A stretch of DNA of 8,685 nucleotides from Rhodospirillaceae bacterium CCH5-H10 (GTDB lineage: Bacteria; Pseudomonadota; Alphaproteobacteria; Reyranellales; Reyranellaceae), in NCBI GenBank assembly GCA_001557035.1, contig LSKJ01000313.1, positions 1-8,685 on the forward strand, given 5' to 3'. Under the pieces are notes generated by a model. The model made no database searches and had not been told where the DNA came from. It saw nothing but the letters and a program-made list of their open reading frames with translations. Below are positions 1 through 6,493 of this stretch, in pieces (position 1 is the stretch's first letter; each line of letters starts with the position of its first letter). The position numbers and the translations under genes are program-made.

Positions 1-5
1 GGCCG

Positions 6-1157
6 TCACCCCGCCAGCACCTTCTCGTAGATGCGGTGGGTCTTGTAGTGCACCCCGCCGACCGAGCGGATGATGTTGTTGGTCGCCTTGTTGTCCTCGA
101 GGATCCAGCCCAGCTCGGCCGAGGTCTTGCCCAGCCGCTTGCCGTTGGCGCGCAGGTGATCGATGGCGATCATGGCGAGGCCGGCGCCCAGCAGCGGATG
201 ATTGCGGAACTTCTTCTTCACGCCCATCAGCGGCACGCGGGTGCTGCCGACGCCGGCGATCTTGAGCCGCCACAGGAGCTTGGCGAGCTTCACTGGTCCC
301 AGCTTGCCGTCGAACTCCCTGACCGCCTCGTAGAGGTTGGTGAGCGCCACGATGAAGGCCACGCTCTCGTCGTCGACGTCCACGAACACCGCGAGCTCGG
401 GCACGATCACCGGACCGAACGCCTTGGAGGCATGATCGATCTCGGCCTGGGTGAAGGGCACGAAGCCCCAGTTGTCGCTCCAGGCGTCGTTGAAGATGCC
501 CACGAGCGTGCGCACCTCGGCATCGAACATCTTCATGTTGGCCGTGCGCACCTTGACCCGGCCCTCGAGGCCGCCACGCGCCAGCAGCTTGGCGCCGATC
601 GTCTCCGGCGCGTTCTGCACGTCGTAGTCGTAGGAGAAGACGTCCTTGGCCTTCGCATAGCCGCAGGCCTCGACCCTCGGTCCGGCGTAGGGCGGATCGT
701 AGGGCACCATCAGGACGGGGCGGCTGTCGAAGCCATGGACCAAGAGGCCGACCTCTTCGTTGACCGAGAGGCTGAACGGGCCGGTCGCCCGCACCATGCC
801 CTTGTCGCGCAACCACGCTTCGGCCGCCGTGAAGAGCGCGGCGAAGATCGCCGGATCGTCCTCCGCGGCAAGGCAGCCGAAATTGCCGGTGCTGTCGTTG
901 TAACGCTCGAGATGGGCGCGATCGATCTGCGCGGAGATGCGGCCCACGACCTTGCCGGCGCGGCGCGCCAGGAAGAAGCGCACCTCGACATGCTCGAACA
1001 GCGGGTTCTTGCCCGGCGTGAAGGCTTCCATCCGCTCGAGGTCGAGCGGCGCGACATAGCCCTTGTGGCCGGCATAGAGACGCTTGGGCAGCGTGATGAA
1101 GGCCTTCAGGTCGGCCTTCGAGTCGACCGGACTGACGATGACGTCGAACGAAGCCAT
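6..1157 (-). CDS. bcerS: GNAT-fold acyltransferase, probable bacterial ceramide synthase
   Basis: This 383-residue protein belongs to a large GNAT-like acyltransferase family often mislabelled in databases as a dATP pyrophosphohydrolase. Visible features are an N-terminal segment with LPKRLYAGHKGYVAPLDLER (about 23-42), a first GNAT-like region with FFLARRAGKVVGRISAQID (61-79), a conserved central stretch GPFSLSVNEEVGLLVHGFD (126-144), and a C-terminal GNAT half ending in AELGWILEDNKATNNIIRSVGG (347-368). No signal peptide or clear membrane segment is seen, so it is probably cytosolic or peripheral. The inferred role is N-acylation of 3-oxo-sphinganine to an oxidised ceramide, as reported for the Caulobacter GNAT-type ceramide synthase. 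The call rests on family type plus position at the end of a complete sphingolipid operon. I chose the ATG at 1157 because it lies 7 bp after the stop of the upstream phosphoesterase gene; an in-frame start 31 codons earlier would overlap that gene. Alternative: a GNAT enzyme acting on another amine. Confidence 0.78.
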   Translation of the reverse strand: MASFDVIVSPVDSKADLKAFITLPKRLYAGHKGYVAPLDLERMEAFTPGKNPLFEHVEVRFFLARRAGKVVGRISAQIDRAHLERYNDSTGNFGCLAAEDDPAIFAALFTAAEAWLRDKGMVRATGPFSLSVNEEVGLLVHGFDSRPVLMVPYDPPYAGPRVEACGYAKAKDVFSYDYDVQNAPETIGAKLLARGGLEGRVKVRTANMKMFDAEVRTLVGIFNDAWSDNWGFVPFTQAEIDHASKAFGPVIVPELAVFVDVDDESVAFIVALTNLYEAVREFDGKLGPVKLAKLLWRLKIAGVGSTRVPLMGVKKKFRNHPLLGAGLAMIAIDHLRANGKRLGKTSAELGWILEDNKATNNIIRSVGGVHYKTHRIYEKVLAG

Positions 1158-1164
1158 GGGCGTC

Positions 1165-2085
1165 TCACGCTGCCAGGGCGGCCGGCGAGCCGCTGTTGAA
1201 CACGAGCCTGCCGTCGGGCTCGCAGCCCGTGGCATCGGCCTTGAGGGCACGGATGTCGACGGCGATGCGCCAACCCGCAGCCTCTCGCTCGATGCCGATC
1301 AGGTGATAGCGCGCACGGCCGTACTTGCTGCCGGGCGCCGCCGACGCCGAGGTGACGCCGACCACCGGCACCGCGCCCTTCGGTCCCGCGATGCGCGCGA
1401 CCTCGCTGCGATGGTTGTGTCCGTGCAGCACGATCTCGCAGCCGACACGGCGGATCATCGCCTGAAAGGCGGCGGCGTCGGTCAGGCGCTTGAAGCGCGA
1501 TTCGGTGGTGAGCGGCGGATGATGGATCATCACCACGCGGCAAAGCCCCTCGCGTCCGAGTTCGGCCAGCAGCGTCTCGGCGGCGGCAATCTGCGCCTCG
1601 CCCAGGGCGCCGGTCGCCAGCAACGGCGGCTTCGGCACGCCGCTGTTCAGCCCGACCAGCGCGACCGGGCCGCGCCGGCGCAGGGTCGGAAAGACCTTGA
1701 AGTCGTTGGCCGGCGGCTGGCCGTCGCCCGCGATGTAGGCGCCCCAGCGGCCGAGGCTCTCGCGCCACCGGGTGGCGACGTAGACGTCGTGGTTGCCGGG
1801 AATGACCGTGACCCGGTCGGGCGTGCCGAGCCCTTCGAGCCACTGAGAGGCACGGGCGAATTCGTCGGGCAGCGAGATGTTCACGAGGTCGCCGGTCAGG
1901 GCGATGTGATCGGGCTTCTGCGCCTTGATGTCGGCCACGATGCCGGCCAGCGCCTCGGGGCGATGGAGCTGAACGCGATTGCGCCACCAGTTGTAGTAGC
2001 CGGTGGCGCGCTTGCCGAGGAGATCGAGGACGCGCGCCTGCGGCATCGGCAGATGCGGATCGGACAGGTGCGCGAGGGTGTACAT
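1165..2085 (-). CDS. Calcineurin-like metallophosphoesterase
   Basis: This 306-residue phosphoesterase has the full metal-binding set: D9-x-H11 in LSDPHL, D66 in GDLVN, GNHD at 97-100, the paired histidines H188-H189 in MIHHPP, and GHNH at 222-225. This is a dinuclear-metal fold that usually hydrolyses phosphomonoesters or phosphodiesters such as lipid-linked, nucleotide or cyclic-nucleotide substrates. No signal peptide is apparent, so it is probably cytoplasmic. The YYNWWRNRVQLHRPEAL stretch (30-46) after the first motif is aromatic and basic and could contact lipid, which is inference only. The gene starts 12 bp after the spt stop and ends 7 bp before the GNAT gene, so it is almost certainly co-transcribed with sphingolipid genes. 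The context suggests action on a phosphorylated sphingolipid, a head-group intermediate or a pathway by-product. The substrate cannot be read from sequence, and a cAMP or UDP-sugar-lipid hydrolase activity remains possible. Confidence 0.93.
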   Translation of the reverse strand: MYTLAHLSDPHLPMPQARVLDLLGKRATGYYNWWRNRVQLHRPEALAGIVADIKAQKPDHIALTGDLVNISLPDEFARASQWLEGLGTPDRVTVIPGNHDVYVATRWRESLGRWGAYIAGDGQPPANDFKVFPTLRRRGPVALVGLNSGVPKPPLLATGALGEAQIAAAETLLAELGREGLCRVVMIHHPPLTTESRFKRLTDAAAFQAMIRRVGCEIVLHGHNHRSEVARIAGPKGAVPVVGVTSASAAPGSKYGRARYHLIGIEREAAGWRIAVDIRALKADATGCEPDGRLVFNSGSPAALAA

Positions 2086-2097
2086 GGCGGGTGCGCC

Positions 2098-3324
2098 CTA
2101 GTGGGCGCCACCGACCACGCGGAGCGTGCGGTCTTCGAGAACGCCGAACTGGCGGGCGATGCCGGTCATCACCTCGACCATGTGCTCGAGCTGTTCCTTC
2201 GTGTGGACCGCGCAGACCGAGCAGCGCAGCAGCGAGACGCCGTTGGGCGTCGCGGGCGGCACGGCGACGTTCACGTAGATGCCGGCATCGAGCATGGCAC
2301 GCCAGAAGCCGATGGCGATCATGCGGTCCGGCAGGTGCACGCCGACCACCGGGCCATGCTCGGGACCGAGCTTGAAGCCCTTGGCGGCGAGGCCTTCGTA
2401 GAGCGTGGCCACGTTCGACCAGAGCTGTGTGCGCAGCTCGGGCTTGGCCTTCACGACCTTCAGCGCCTGGCGCACCGAGGCCACGATCGACGGCGGCAAC
2501 GACGCCGTGAACATGTAGGAGCGCACCGTCACGCGCAGGATGTCGAAGTCCGGATCGTCCGAGACGCAGTAGCCGCCGATGGCGCCCAGCGTCTTGGAGA
2601 AGGTGCCGACGATGAAATGGCAGTCGTCGATCACGCCGGTCGATTCGCAGAGGCCGCGGCCATTGTCGCCCAGGGCGCCCAGCGAATGGGCCTCGTCGAC
2701 GATCACGTAGGCCTTGTACTTCTTGCAGACGTCGATGAACTCGCGCAGCGGCGCGCTGTCGCCCAGCATCGAATAGATGCCTTCCAGCACGACCACCCGG
2801 TTGCCGGGACGGTCGCCCAGCCGGCGCAGGCGCGCCTCCAGGCTCGACGGGTCGTTGTGCTTGAAGCGCACGACCTCGGCCTGCGTCATCTTGCAGGCAT
2901 CGTAGATCGAGGCATGGCTGTCGGCGTCGATCAGAAGCTGGTCGCCCTCGCCCGCCAGGGTCGAGATCAGGCCGAGATTGGCCTGATAGCCGGTCGTGAA
3001 GACCATGCAGTGCTTCTTGCCGTAGAACTCGGCGATCTCCTGCTCGAGCGCCACGTGCTCGGTGTAGCTGCCGTTGGCGATGCGCGAGCCGGTCGTGCCG
3101 GTGCCCTCGGCGCGAATCGCCTCGATGGCCGCTTCCATGCAGCTCGGATCGAAGGTCAGGCCGAAGTAGTTGTTGGTACCGACCAGCAACGTCTTGCGAC
3201 CGTTGATGATCGCTTCGGTCGGCGACAGGACCCGCTCCATGCGGATCTGGAAGGGATCGTATCCTGTCGTCCGAACGTCGCGATAGGCCTCGAGGAGGCC
3301 CTCAAAGCGATCGAACAGGCCCAT
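2098..3324 (-). CDS. spt: Serine palmitoyltransferase
   Basis: This 408-residue PLP enzyme of the alpha-oxoamine synthase family condenses L-serine with an acyl thioester to give 3-oxo-sphinganine, the committed step of sphingolipid synthesis. Landmarks are GTTGSR (76-81), H137 in DADSHAS (PLP-stacking His), D210-E-A-H213 (pyridine nitrogen and O3' contacts), K244 in GTFSKTLGA (Schiff-base lysine), the PPATP loop at 356-360, and R367 in LLRCS (carboxylate-binding type). PPATP and LLRCS favour SPT over the related KBL, AONS and ALAS enzymes. Its size is typical of soluble homodimeric bacterial SPT and there is no membrane anchor. The start codon lies 2 bp after the acyl-carrier-protein stop, which implies translational coupling and fits the use of acyl-ACP reported for related SPTs. 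One oddity is Val355 directly before PPATP, where I recall an arginine in the Sphingomonas enzyme. Confidence 0.95.
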   Translation of the reverse strand: MGLFDRFEGLLEAYRDVRTTGYDPFQIRMERVLSPTEAIINGRKTLLVGTNNYFGLTFDPSCMEAAIEAIRAEGTGTTGSRIANGSYTEHVALEQEIAEFYGKKHCMVFTTGYQANLGLISTLAGEGDQLLIDADSHASIYDACKMTQAEVVRFKHNDPSSLEARLRRLGDRPGNRVVVLEGIYSMLGDSAPLREFIDVCKKYKAYVIVDEAHSLGALGDNGRGLCESTGVIDDCHFIVGTFSKTLGAIGGYCVSDDPDFDILRVTVRSYMFTASLPPSIVASVRQALKVVKAKPELRTQLWSNVATLYEGLAAKGFKLGPEHGPVVGVHLPDRMIAIGFWRAMLDAGIYVNVAVPPATPNGVSLLRCSVCAVHTKEQLEHMVEVMTGIARQFGVLEDRTLRVVGGAH

Positions 3325-3326
3325 GG

Positions 3327-3608
3327 CTAACGCCGGGCGCAGAGCTTCTGGATGGTGTCGGCGAGCTGGTCGACGGTATGGATCTCGGCCACGACGTTCA
3401 TGGGAATCGAGATGTCGAAATGATCCTCGAGCTCCATCACCATGTCCATGATGGCGAGAGAGTCGATGGTCAGGTCCTTGGCGATCACCGTGTCGCCCGT
3501 GATCGGGCGCTCGCCGGTCTGGAACGGCGCGAGGTGACGACAGATTTCGCGAATGACTTCACCCCGCGACTGGCCGCTGATGCGGGCGCGTTCGAGAGTG
3601 TCGGTCAT
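3327..3608 (-). CDS. acpR: Dedicated acyl carrier protein for sphingolipid synthesis
   Basis: This 93-residue acyl carrier protein carries the phosphopantetheine attachment serine S50 in DLTIDSLAIMDMVMELEDHF (45-64), followed by the acidic helix II and a third helix VDQLADTIQKLCARR. It is more divergent than housekeeping AcpP, with a longer N-terminus (MTDTLERARISGQSRGEV) and a C-terminal Cys-Ala-Arg-Arg. Its position 2 bp before spt and two genes after an acyl-ACP synthetase matches the specialised AcpR carrier reported for Caulobacter-type ceramide synthesis. It is inferred to present the acyl chain to Spt. The start is uncertain. ATG at 3608 fits homologous lengths, ATG at 3629 would give 100 residues, and a TTG start further upstream, close behind a GGAGAG sequence, is possible. 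None of the ATGs has a well-spaced Shine-Dalgarno sequence. The frame stays open upstream to about 3770, but that part overlaps the cerR stop and has no ACP similarity. Confidence 0.92.
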   Translation of the reverse strand: MTDTLERARISGQSRGEVIREICRHLAPFQTGERPITGDTVIAKDLTIDSLAIMDMVMELEDHFDISIPMNVVAEIHTVDQLADTIQKLCARR

Positions 3609-3689
3609 GCCGTCGGTTTCGACGATCATTTGATGGGCAGTGCGCAAAACGCTCTCCAAGGCCCGGGGGTGGGCGGCCACGTTGTGCCA

Positions 3690-3735
3690 GAAACACCGAT
3701 TCCTAGTGAAATGACAAATTGTTACGCCGTGTTTC
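3690..3735. repeat. Inverted repeat in the cerR-acpR gap, possible operator
   Basis: Seven-base arms GAAACAC (3690-3696) and GTGTTTC (3729-3735) are perfect reverse complements 32 bp apart. They frame a stretch that is visibly AT-richer than its surroundings and contains a smaller symmetric element, ACAA-A-TTGT (3714-3722). The gap between cerR and acpR is about 134 bp, while most other junctions in the operon are 2-12 bp. The stretch may carry an internal promoter or regulator site for acpR-spt, but I found no convincing -35/-10 pair. On the minus strand there is a TTGTCA near the middle without a good partner. Confidence 0.35.
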
Positions 3736-3740
3736 ACACG
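3728..3740 (-). repeat. Small hairpin just after the cerR stop
   Basis: CGTGT and ACACG form a perfect 5-bp stem around a 3-base loop starting 2 bp beyond the cerR stop codon. There is no following U-tract on the minus strand, so it does not look like an intrinsic terminator. It could be a weak processing or stability element, or simply the right-hand part of the larger inverted repeat. Confidence 0.3.
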
Positions 3741-3742
3741 TC

Positions 3743-4663
3743 CTATAGCCAGTGCTTCGCGCGATACCACAAGATCGTGTCACGGAAGCCGGACGTCAGG
3801 TCATAACGGGGCTGGAAGCCGATCGCTGCAGCCAGTCCCCGGTCGCGGACCGACCAGTCCGGGTGGAACATCTCGTTCACCTTCCCCCGGGTCAGGATCT
3901 GGGTCCCCGCCCCCAGGGTCTGCCGCAGCTCGTTCCAGCCCGCGACACAGGCCATGACACCCCGAGGAACGGAAACCCGCCAGGGCCGGCGGCCCAGCGC
4001 CTCGCCGGCCGCCACGGCCATGTCGGCGTAGCTGTAGGCCCGGCCATCGTCGACCTCGTAGGTGGCGCCGGCCGGTGGCCGCTCCACGGTCAGCGCCAGC
4101 GCCTCGGCCAGGTCGGCAACATGGATCAGCGACAGGCGGGCCGACGGGAGGCGCGGCTGAGGCGCAATACCCGACTTTATCGCTCGGAAATAGGCCAGGG
4201 TCTCCCGGTCGGCCGGCCCGTACACTGCCGGGGCCCGGACGATCGCCCAGGGTCCGCTGCGGGTCGCGACGACGGCCTCGCCGGCGCGCTTGCTCGCACC
4301 ATAGGCAGAAAGCTGGGGCTCGCGCGCGGCCAGGGACGAGAGCAGGACCAGGTGCGCATCCGGCGCCAAGGCCGATAGCAGAGCGGCGCTGTCCCGGTTC
4401 ACCGGCAGGAAATCTGCCTCCCGTTTGGCCTTGATCAATCCGGCGGCATGAACCACCGCGTCGGCTCCCTGAACGAGCTCCCGGAGCGCCGCCTCGGAGG
4501 AGAGATCGCCCAGGACGAGGTCGGCATCGACGCCGGCCAGCGACGGCAGCGGACTCCAGCGGCGGACCAGGATCCGCAGCCGCCAGCCGCGACGGCCGAG
4601 AGCGGCGACGAGATGAGGCCCGACGAAGCCGGTGGCCCCGGTGACGGCGACCAGCTTGCCCAT
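3743..4663 (-). CDS. cerR: NAD-dependent epimerase/dehydratase-family reductase, probable ceramide reductase
   Basis: This 306-residue extended short-chain dehydrogenase/reductase has the dinucleotide-binding motif TGATGFVG at 8-15, LGDLS at 51-55, a VHAAG at 71-75, S109/S110 in LLSSLAA, and the catalytic pair Y121 and K125 in YGASK. RAPAVYGP (143-150) is the usual epimerase-family substrate-side motif. Although such proteins often act on nucleotide sugars, this one sits between an acyl-ACP synthetase (9 bp upstream) and the ACP-spt pair. That is the context of Caulobacter CerR, which reduces the 3-keto group of acylated 3-oxo-sphinganine. It is probably cytosolic, as no signal peptide is present. 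The start at 4663 is the first Met before the Rossmann strand. Alternative: a sugar epimerase for a glycosphingolipid head group, which the sequence alone does not exclude. Confidence 0.85.
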   Translation of the reverse strand: MGKLVAVTGATGFVGPHLVAALGRRGWRLRILVRRWSPLPSLAGVDADLVLGDLSSEAALRELVQGADAVVHAAGLIKAKREADFLPVNRDSAALLSALAPDAHLVLLSSLAAREPQLSAYGASKRAGEAVVATRSGPWAIVRAPAVYGPADRETLAYFRAIKSGIAPQPRLPSARLSLIHVADLAEALALTVERPPAGATYEVDDGRAYSYADMAVAAGEALGRRPWRVSVPRGVMACVAGWNELRQTLGAGTQILTRGKVNEMFHPDWSVRDRGLAAAIGFQPRYDLTSGFRDTILWYRAKHWL

Positions 4664-4672
4664 GGCGCGAGG

Positions 4673-6412
4673 TCAGGCCGCCGCAGGCTTCGGCGCGTAG
4701 AGGCCGGCGAGATAGTTGGCCTTGGTCCGGGCGCGCGACAGCTTGCCCGACGAAGTCGTGGGCAAGCCGAGCGTCGGCGGCACCAGCGCCACGTCGCAGT
4801 CGACCGCGATCGCCTCGCGCACCGCACCCGCCACGTCGCGTGCCAGGGTGGCCCGCGCCTCGTCGCCCGAGACACGCGCCAGCACGGCCACGACCACGCG
4901 CTCGCCCTCGCCGGTATCGATCGAGAAGGCCGCCGCGTCGCCGTTCTTCACGACGCGCCGGGCCTCGATCGCCCATTCGATGTCCTGCGGCCAGACGTTG
5001 CGGCCGTTGACGATGATCAGGTCCTTGGCGCGTCCGGTGACGACGATCTCGCCGTCAAGCATGTAGCCGAGGTCGCCGGTATCGAGCCAACCGTCGGACA
5101 GAACCTCGCGGCTGGCTTCGGGTTCGCCGAAATAGCCCGGCATGATGCTGGGCCCCGACACGAAGATCCGGCCCACCGCGCGGTCGGGCAGCACGCTGCC
5201 CTCGGGATCGCGCACTTCGAGCCTGTGGCCCGGCAGGACCCGGCCGCAGATCACGAACCGGCGCGCCTTGTGATCGTCGGCCGGATCGGCCGCCGGCACC
5301 GCGCGCTGCGCCTCGGCCAGCGCCGTGCGCTCGACAGTGTCGGTGCGCACGCCCGTATCGTGCGGACAGAAGGTGATGGCGAGACAGACCTCGGCCATGC
5401 CGTAGCTCGGGATGAACGCCTTGCGATTGAAGCCGAATGGCTCGAACGTCGCGGCGAAGCGCTCCAGCACGTCGGCCCGCACCATGTCGCCGCCGATGCC
5501 GGCGTGCCGCCAGCTGCTGAGGTCGAGTTCGGGCGGCACCTGGGCCGCACCACGGCGGACCGCGAGATCGTAGCCGAAGCTGGGGCTGTAGGAGATCGTG
5601 CCGCGGTTGCGCGAGATCAGGTTCAGCCACTGCATCGGCCGGCGCGCGAAGTCGCGCGGCGTCAGATAGTCGATGGAGATCTGGGTCGACAGCGGCGCCA
5701 TCAGGAAGCCGATCAGGCCCATGTCGTGATAGAGCGGCAGCCAGCTCACCGCGCGGTCGCCTTCGACGACGCCGAGGCCGGCCGGCCCGACCATGCCGGC
5801 GAGATTGGCCATCAGAGCCCGCTGGGTGATCTGTACGCCGTGCGGATGACGGGTGCTGCCCGAGGAGAACTGGATGTAGCAGAGATCGTCGGCGCCGAGC
5901 GGCCGCAGGTCGACCGGCTTCTCCGGCAGCGCGTGGAGCACGTCCATCCCGCCATGGAGGCGCACCGCCGGGAACTCGTCGGCGGCATCCGCGAGATAGC
6001 CTGCCAGATCGTCGAGGCCGACCGCGGCGACGGCCCCGGACGCGGCGAACTGACGGCGAAGCTGGTCGAGATAGGCGTCCTTGCCGCCGATTCCGACCGG
6101 AATGGAGACCGGCACGGGCAGCAGTCCGGCATACTGAGCGCCGAAGAAGGCCTCGAAGAAACCCGGCCAGGTATCGGCCGTGATCAGGATGCGCTCGCCC
6201 CGCGCGAACCCCGCGCCGATCAGCTTGCGCGCCGCGACGTGCGCCCGGTCGCGGATTTCGCGCCACCCCAAGGCCGAGCGCTGCTCGCCCTTGGCATTAT
6301 AAAAGGTCACCCCGGTCTCGCCCTTCGCCGCATAGTCGAGCATCGCGGGCACGGAGGCGAAGCCGGCGCGGTGCAAGGCGAGCGTGGAATTGCGAGTGGG
6401 CAGCAATTTCAT
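4673..6412 (-). CDS. aasR: Fatty-acyl-AMP ligase family acyl-ACP synthetase
   Basis: This 579-residue adenylate-forming enzyme activates a fatty acid with ATP and, by context, loads it onto the dedicated ACP encoded downstream. In order it shows the ATP-binding loop QFSSGSTRHPHGV (181-193), WLPLYHDMGLIG (224-235) typical of fatty-acyl-AMP ligases, YGMAE (337-341), GWLDTGDLG with D447 (441-449), the hinge region GRAKDLIIVNGRNVWPQDIEW (460-480), and the C-terminal catalytic lysine K557 in TTSSGKLSR. The size is normal for the family. It is the first gene of the sphingolipid operon. The ATG at 6412 starts the recognisable N-terminus. In-frame ATGs at 6538 and 6544 would run through the argD promoter region and are rejected. 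No Shine-Dalgarno sequence precedes the ATG, and the best candidate promoter would leave only a few bases of leader. The ATP loop has Arg and His where many acyl-CoA synthetases have Gly and Lys. CoA rather than ACP as acceptor cannot be excluded. Confidence 0.9.
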   Translation of the reverse strand: MKLLPTRNSTLALHRAGFASVPAMLDYAAKGETGVTFYNAKGEQRSALGWREIRDRAHVAARKLIGAGFARGERILITADTWPGFFEAFFGAQYAGLLPVPVSIPVGIGGKDAYLDQLRRQFAASGAVAAVGLDDLAGYLADAADEFPAVRLHGGMDVLHALPEKPVDLRPLGADDLCYIQFSSGSTRHPHGVQITQRALMANLAGMVGPAGLGVVEGDRAVSWLPLYHDMGLIGFLMAPLSTQISIDYLTPRDFARRPMQWLNLISRNRGTISYSPSFGYDLAVRRGAAQVPPELDLSSWRHAGIGGDMVRADVLERFAATFEPFGFNRKAFIPSYGMAEVCLAITFCPHDTGVRTDTVERTALAEAQRAVPAADPADDHKARRFVICGRVLPGHRLEVRDPEGSVLPDRAVGRIFVSGPSIMPGYFGEPEASREVLSDGWLDTGDLGYMLDGEIVVTGRAKDLIIVNGRNVWPQDIEWAIEARRVVKNGDAAAFSIDTGEGERVVVAVLARVSGDEARATLARDVAGAVREAIAVDCDVALVPPTLGLPTTSSGKLSRARTKANYLAGLYAPKPAAA

Positions 6413-6424
6413 CGGAAGGCGGGT

Positions 6425-6453
6425 GTCGTAGCAGAGGGGTAAAAACCCCTCAA
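6425..6453 (-). promoter_or_regulatory. Candidate promoter of the sphingolipid operon
   Basis: On the minus strand TTGAGG (6448-6453, 4 of 6 consensus matches) is separated by 17 bp from TACGAC (6425-6430, 3 of 6). Transcription would begin near 6418, leaving almost no 5' leader before the aasR ATG at 6412. This fits the absence of a Shine-Dalgarno sequence. The -10 match is weak and the call is tentative. Confidence 0.35.
6434..6451. repeat. Palindrome in the aasR promoter spacer, candidate operator
   Basis: GAGGGGT (6434-6440) and ACCCCTC (6445-6451) are perfect 7-bp arms around an AAAA centre. The element lies 22 bp upstream of the aasR start and almost fills the spacer of its candidate promoter. 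That is a classic place for a repressor or MerR-type activator site. As RNA it could form a hairpin, but no U-tract follows in either direction, so a terminator is unlikely. Confidence 0.5.
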
Positions 6454-6493
6454 GGTGTGTGCTTCCGGGCCGGCCGCCCCAAGTTGACACACC
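6454..6493. repeat. Inverted repeat overlapping the argD -35 box
   Basis: GGTGTGT (6454-6460) and ACACACC (6487-6493) are perfect 7-base reverse complements 26 bp apart, with the self-complementary GGCCGGCC (6468-6475) near the centre. The right arm overlaps the argD -35 hexamer, so binding there could control argD-argF, aasR or both. It could also be chance in GC-rich DNA. Confidence 0.3.

Noticed and set aside
36..1199. Plus-strand open frame of about 387 codons antisense to the GNAT gene
   Set aside because: It mirrors a conserved acyltransferase and shows shadow-type residue bias without domain features.
1084..3330. Long plus-strand open frame of about 748 codons antisense to the phosphoesterase and spt
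   Set aside because: Composition is rich in Arg, Asp, His, Gly and Val with no recognisable domain, and the opposite strand carries intact catalytic motifs. It is a GC-bias shadow.
3609..3770. N-terminal extension of the ACP up to 147 residues
   Set aside because: The extension overlaps the cerR stop codon and does not resemble any ACP N-terminus. The ACP domain is complete from 3608.
4448..6442. Long plus-strand open frame of about 664 codons antisense to aasR and cerR
   Set aside because: It shows the same shadow composition, runs across two well-supported genes and ends in the divergent promoter region, with no motifs of its own.
6434..6451. Hairpin as an intrinsic terminator between divergent operons
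   Set aside because: Both genes are transcribed away from it, no U-tract follows either side, and there is no upstream gene to terminate.
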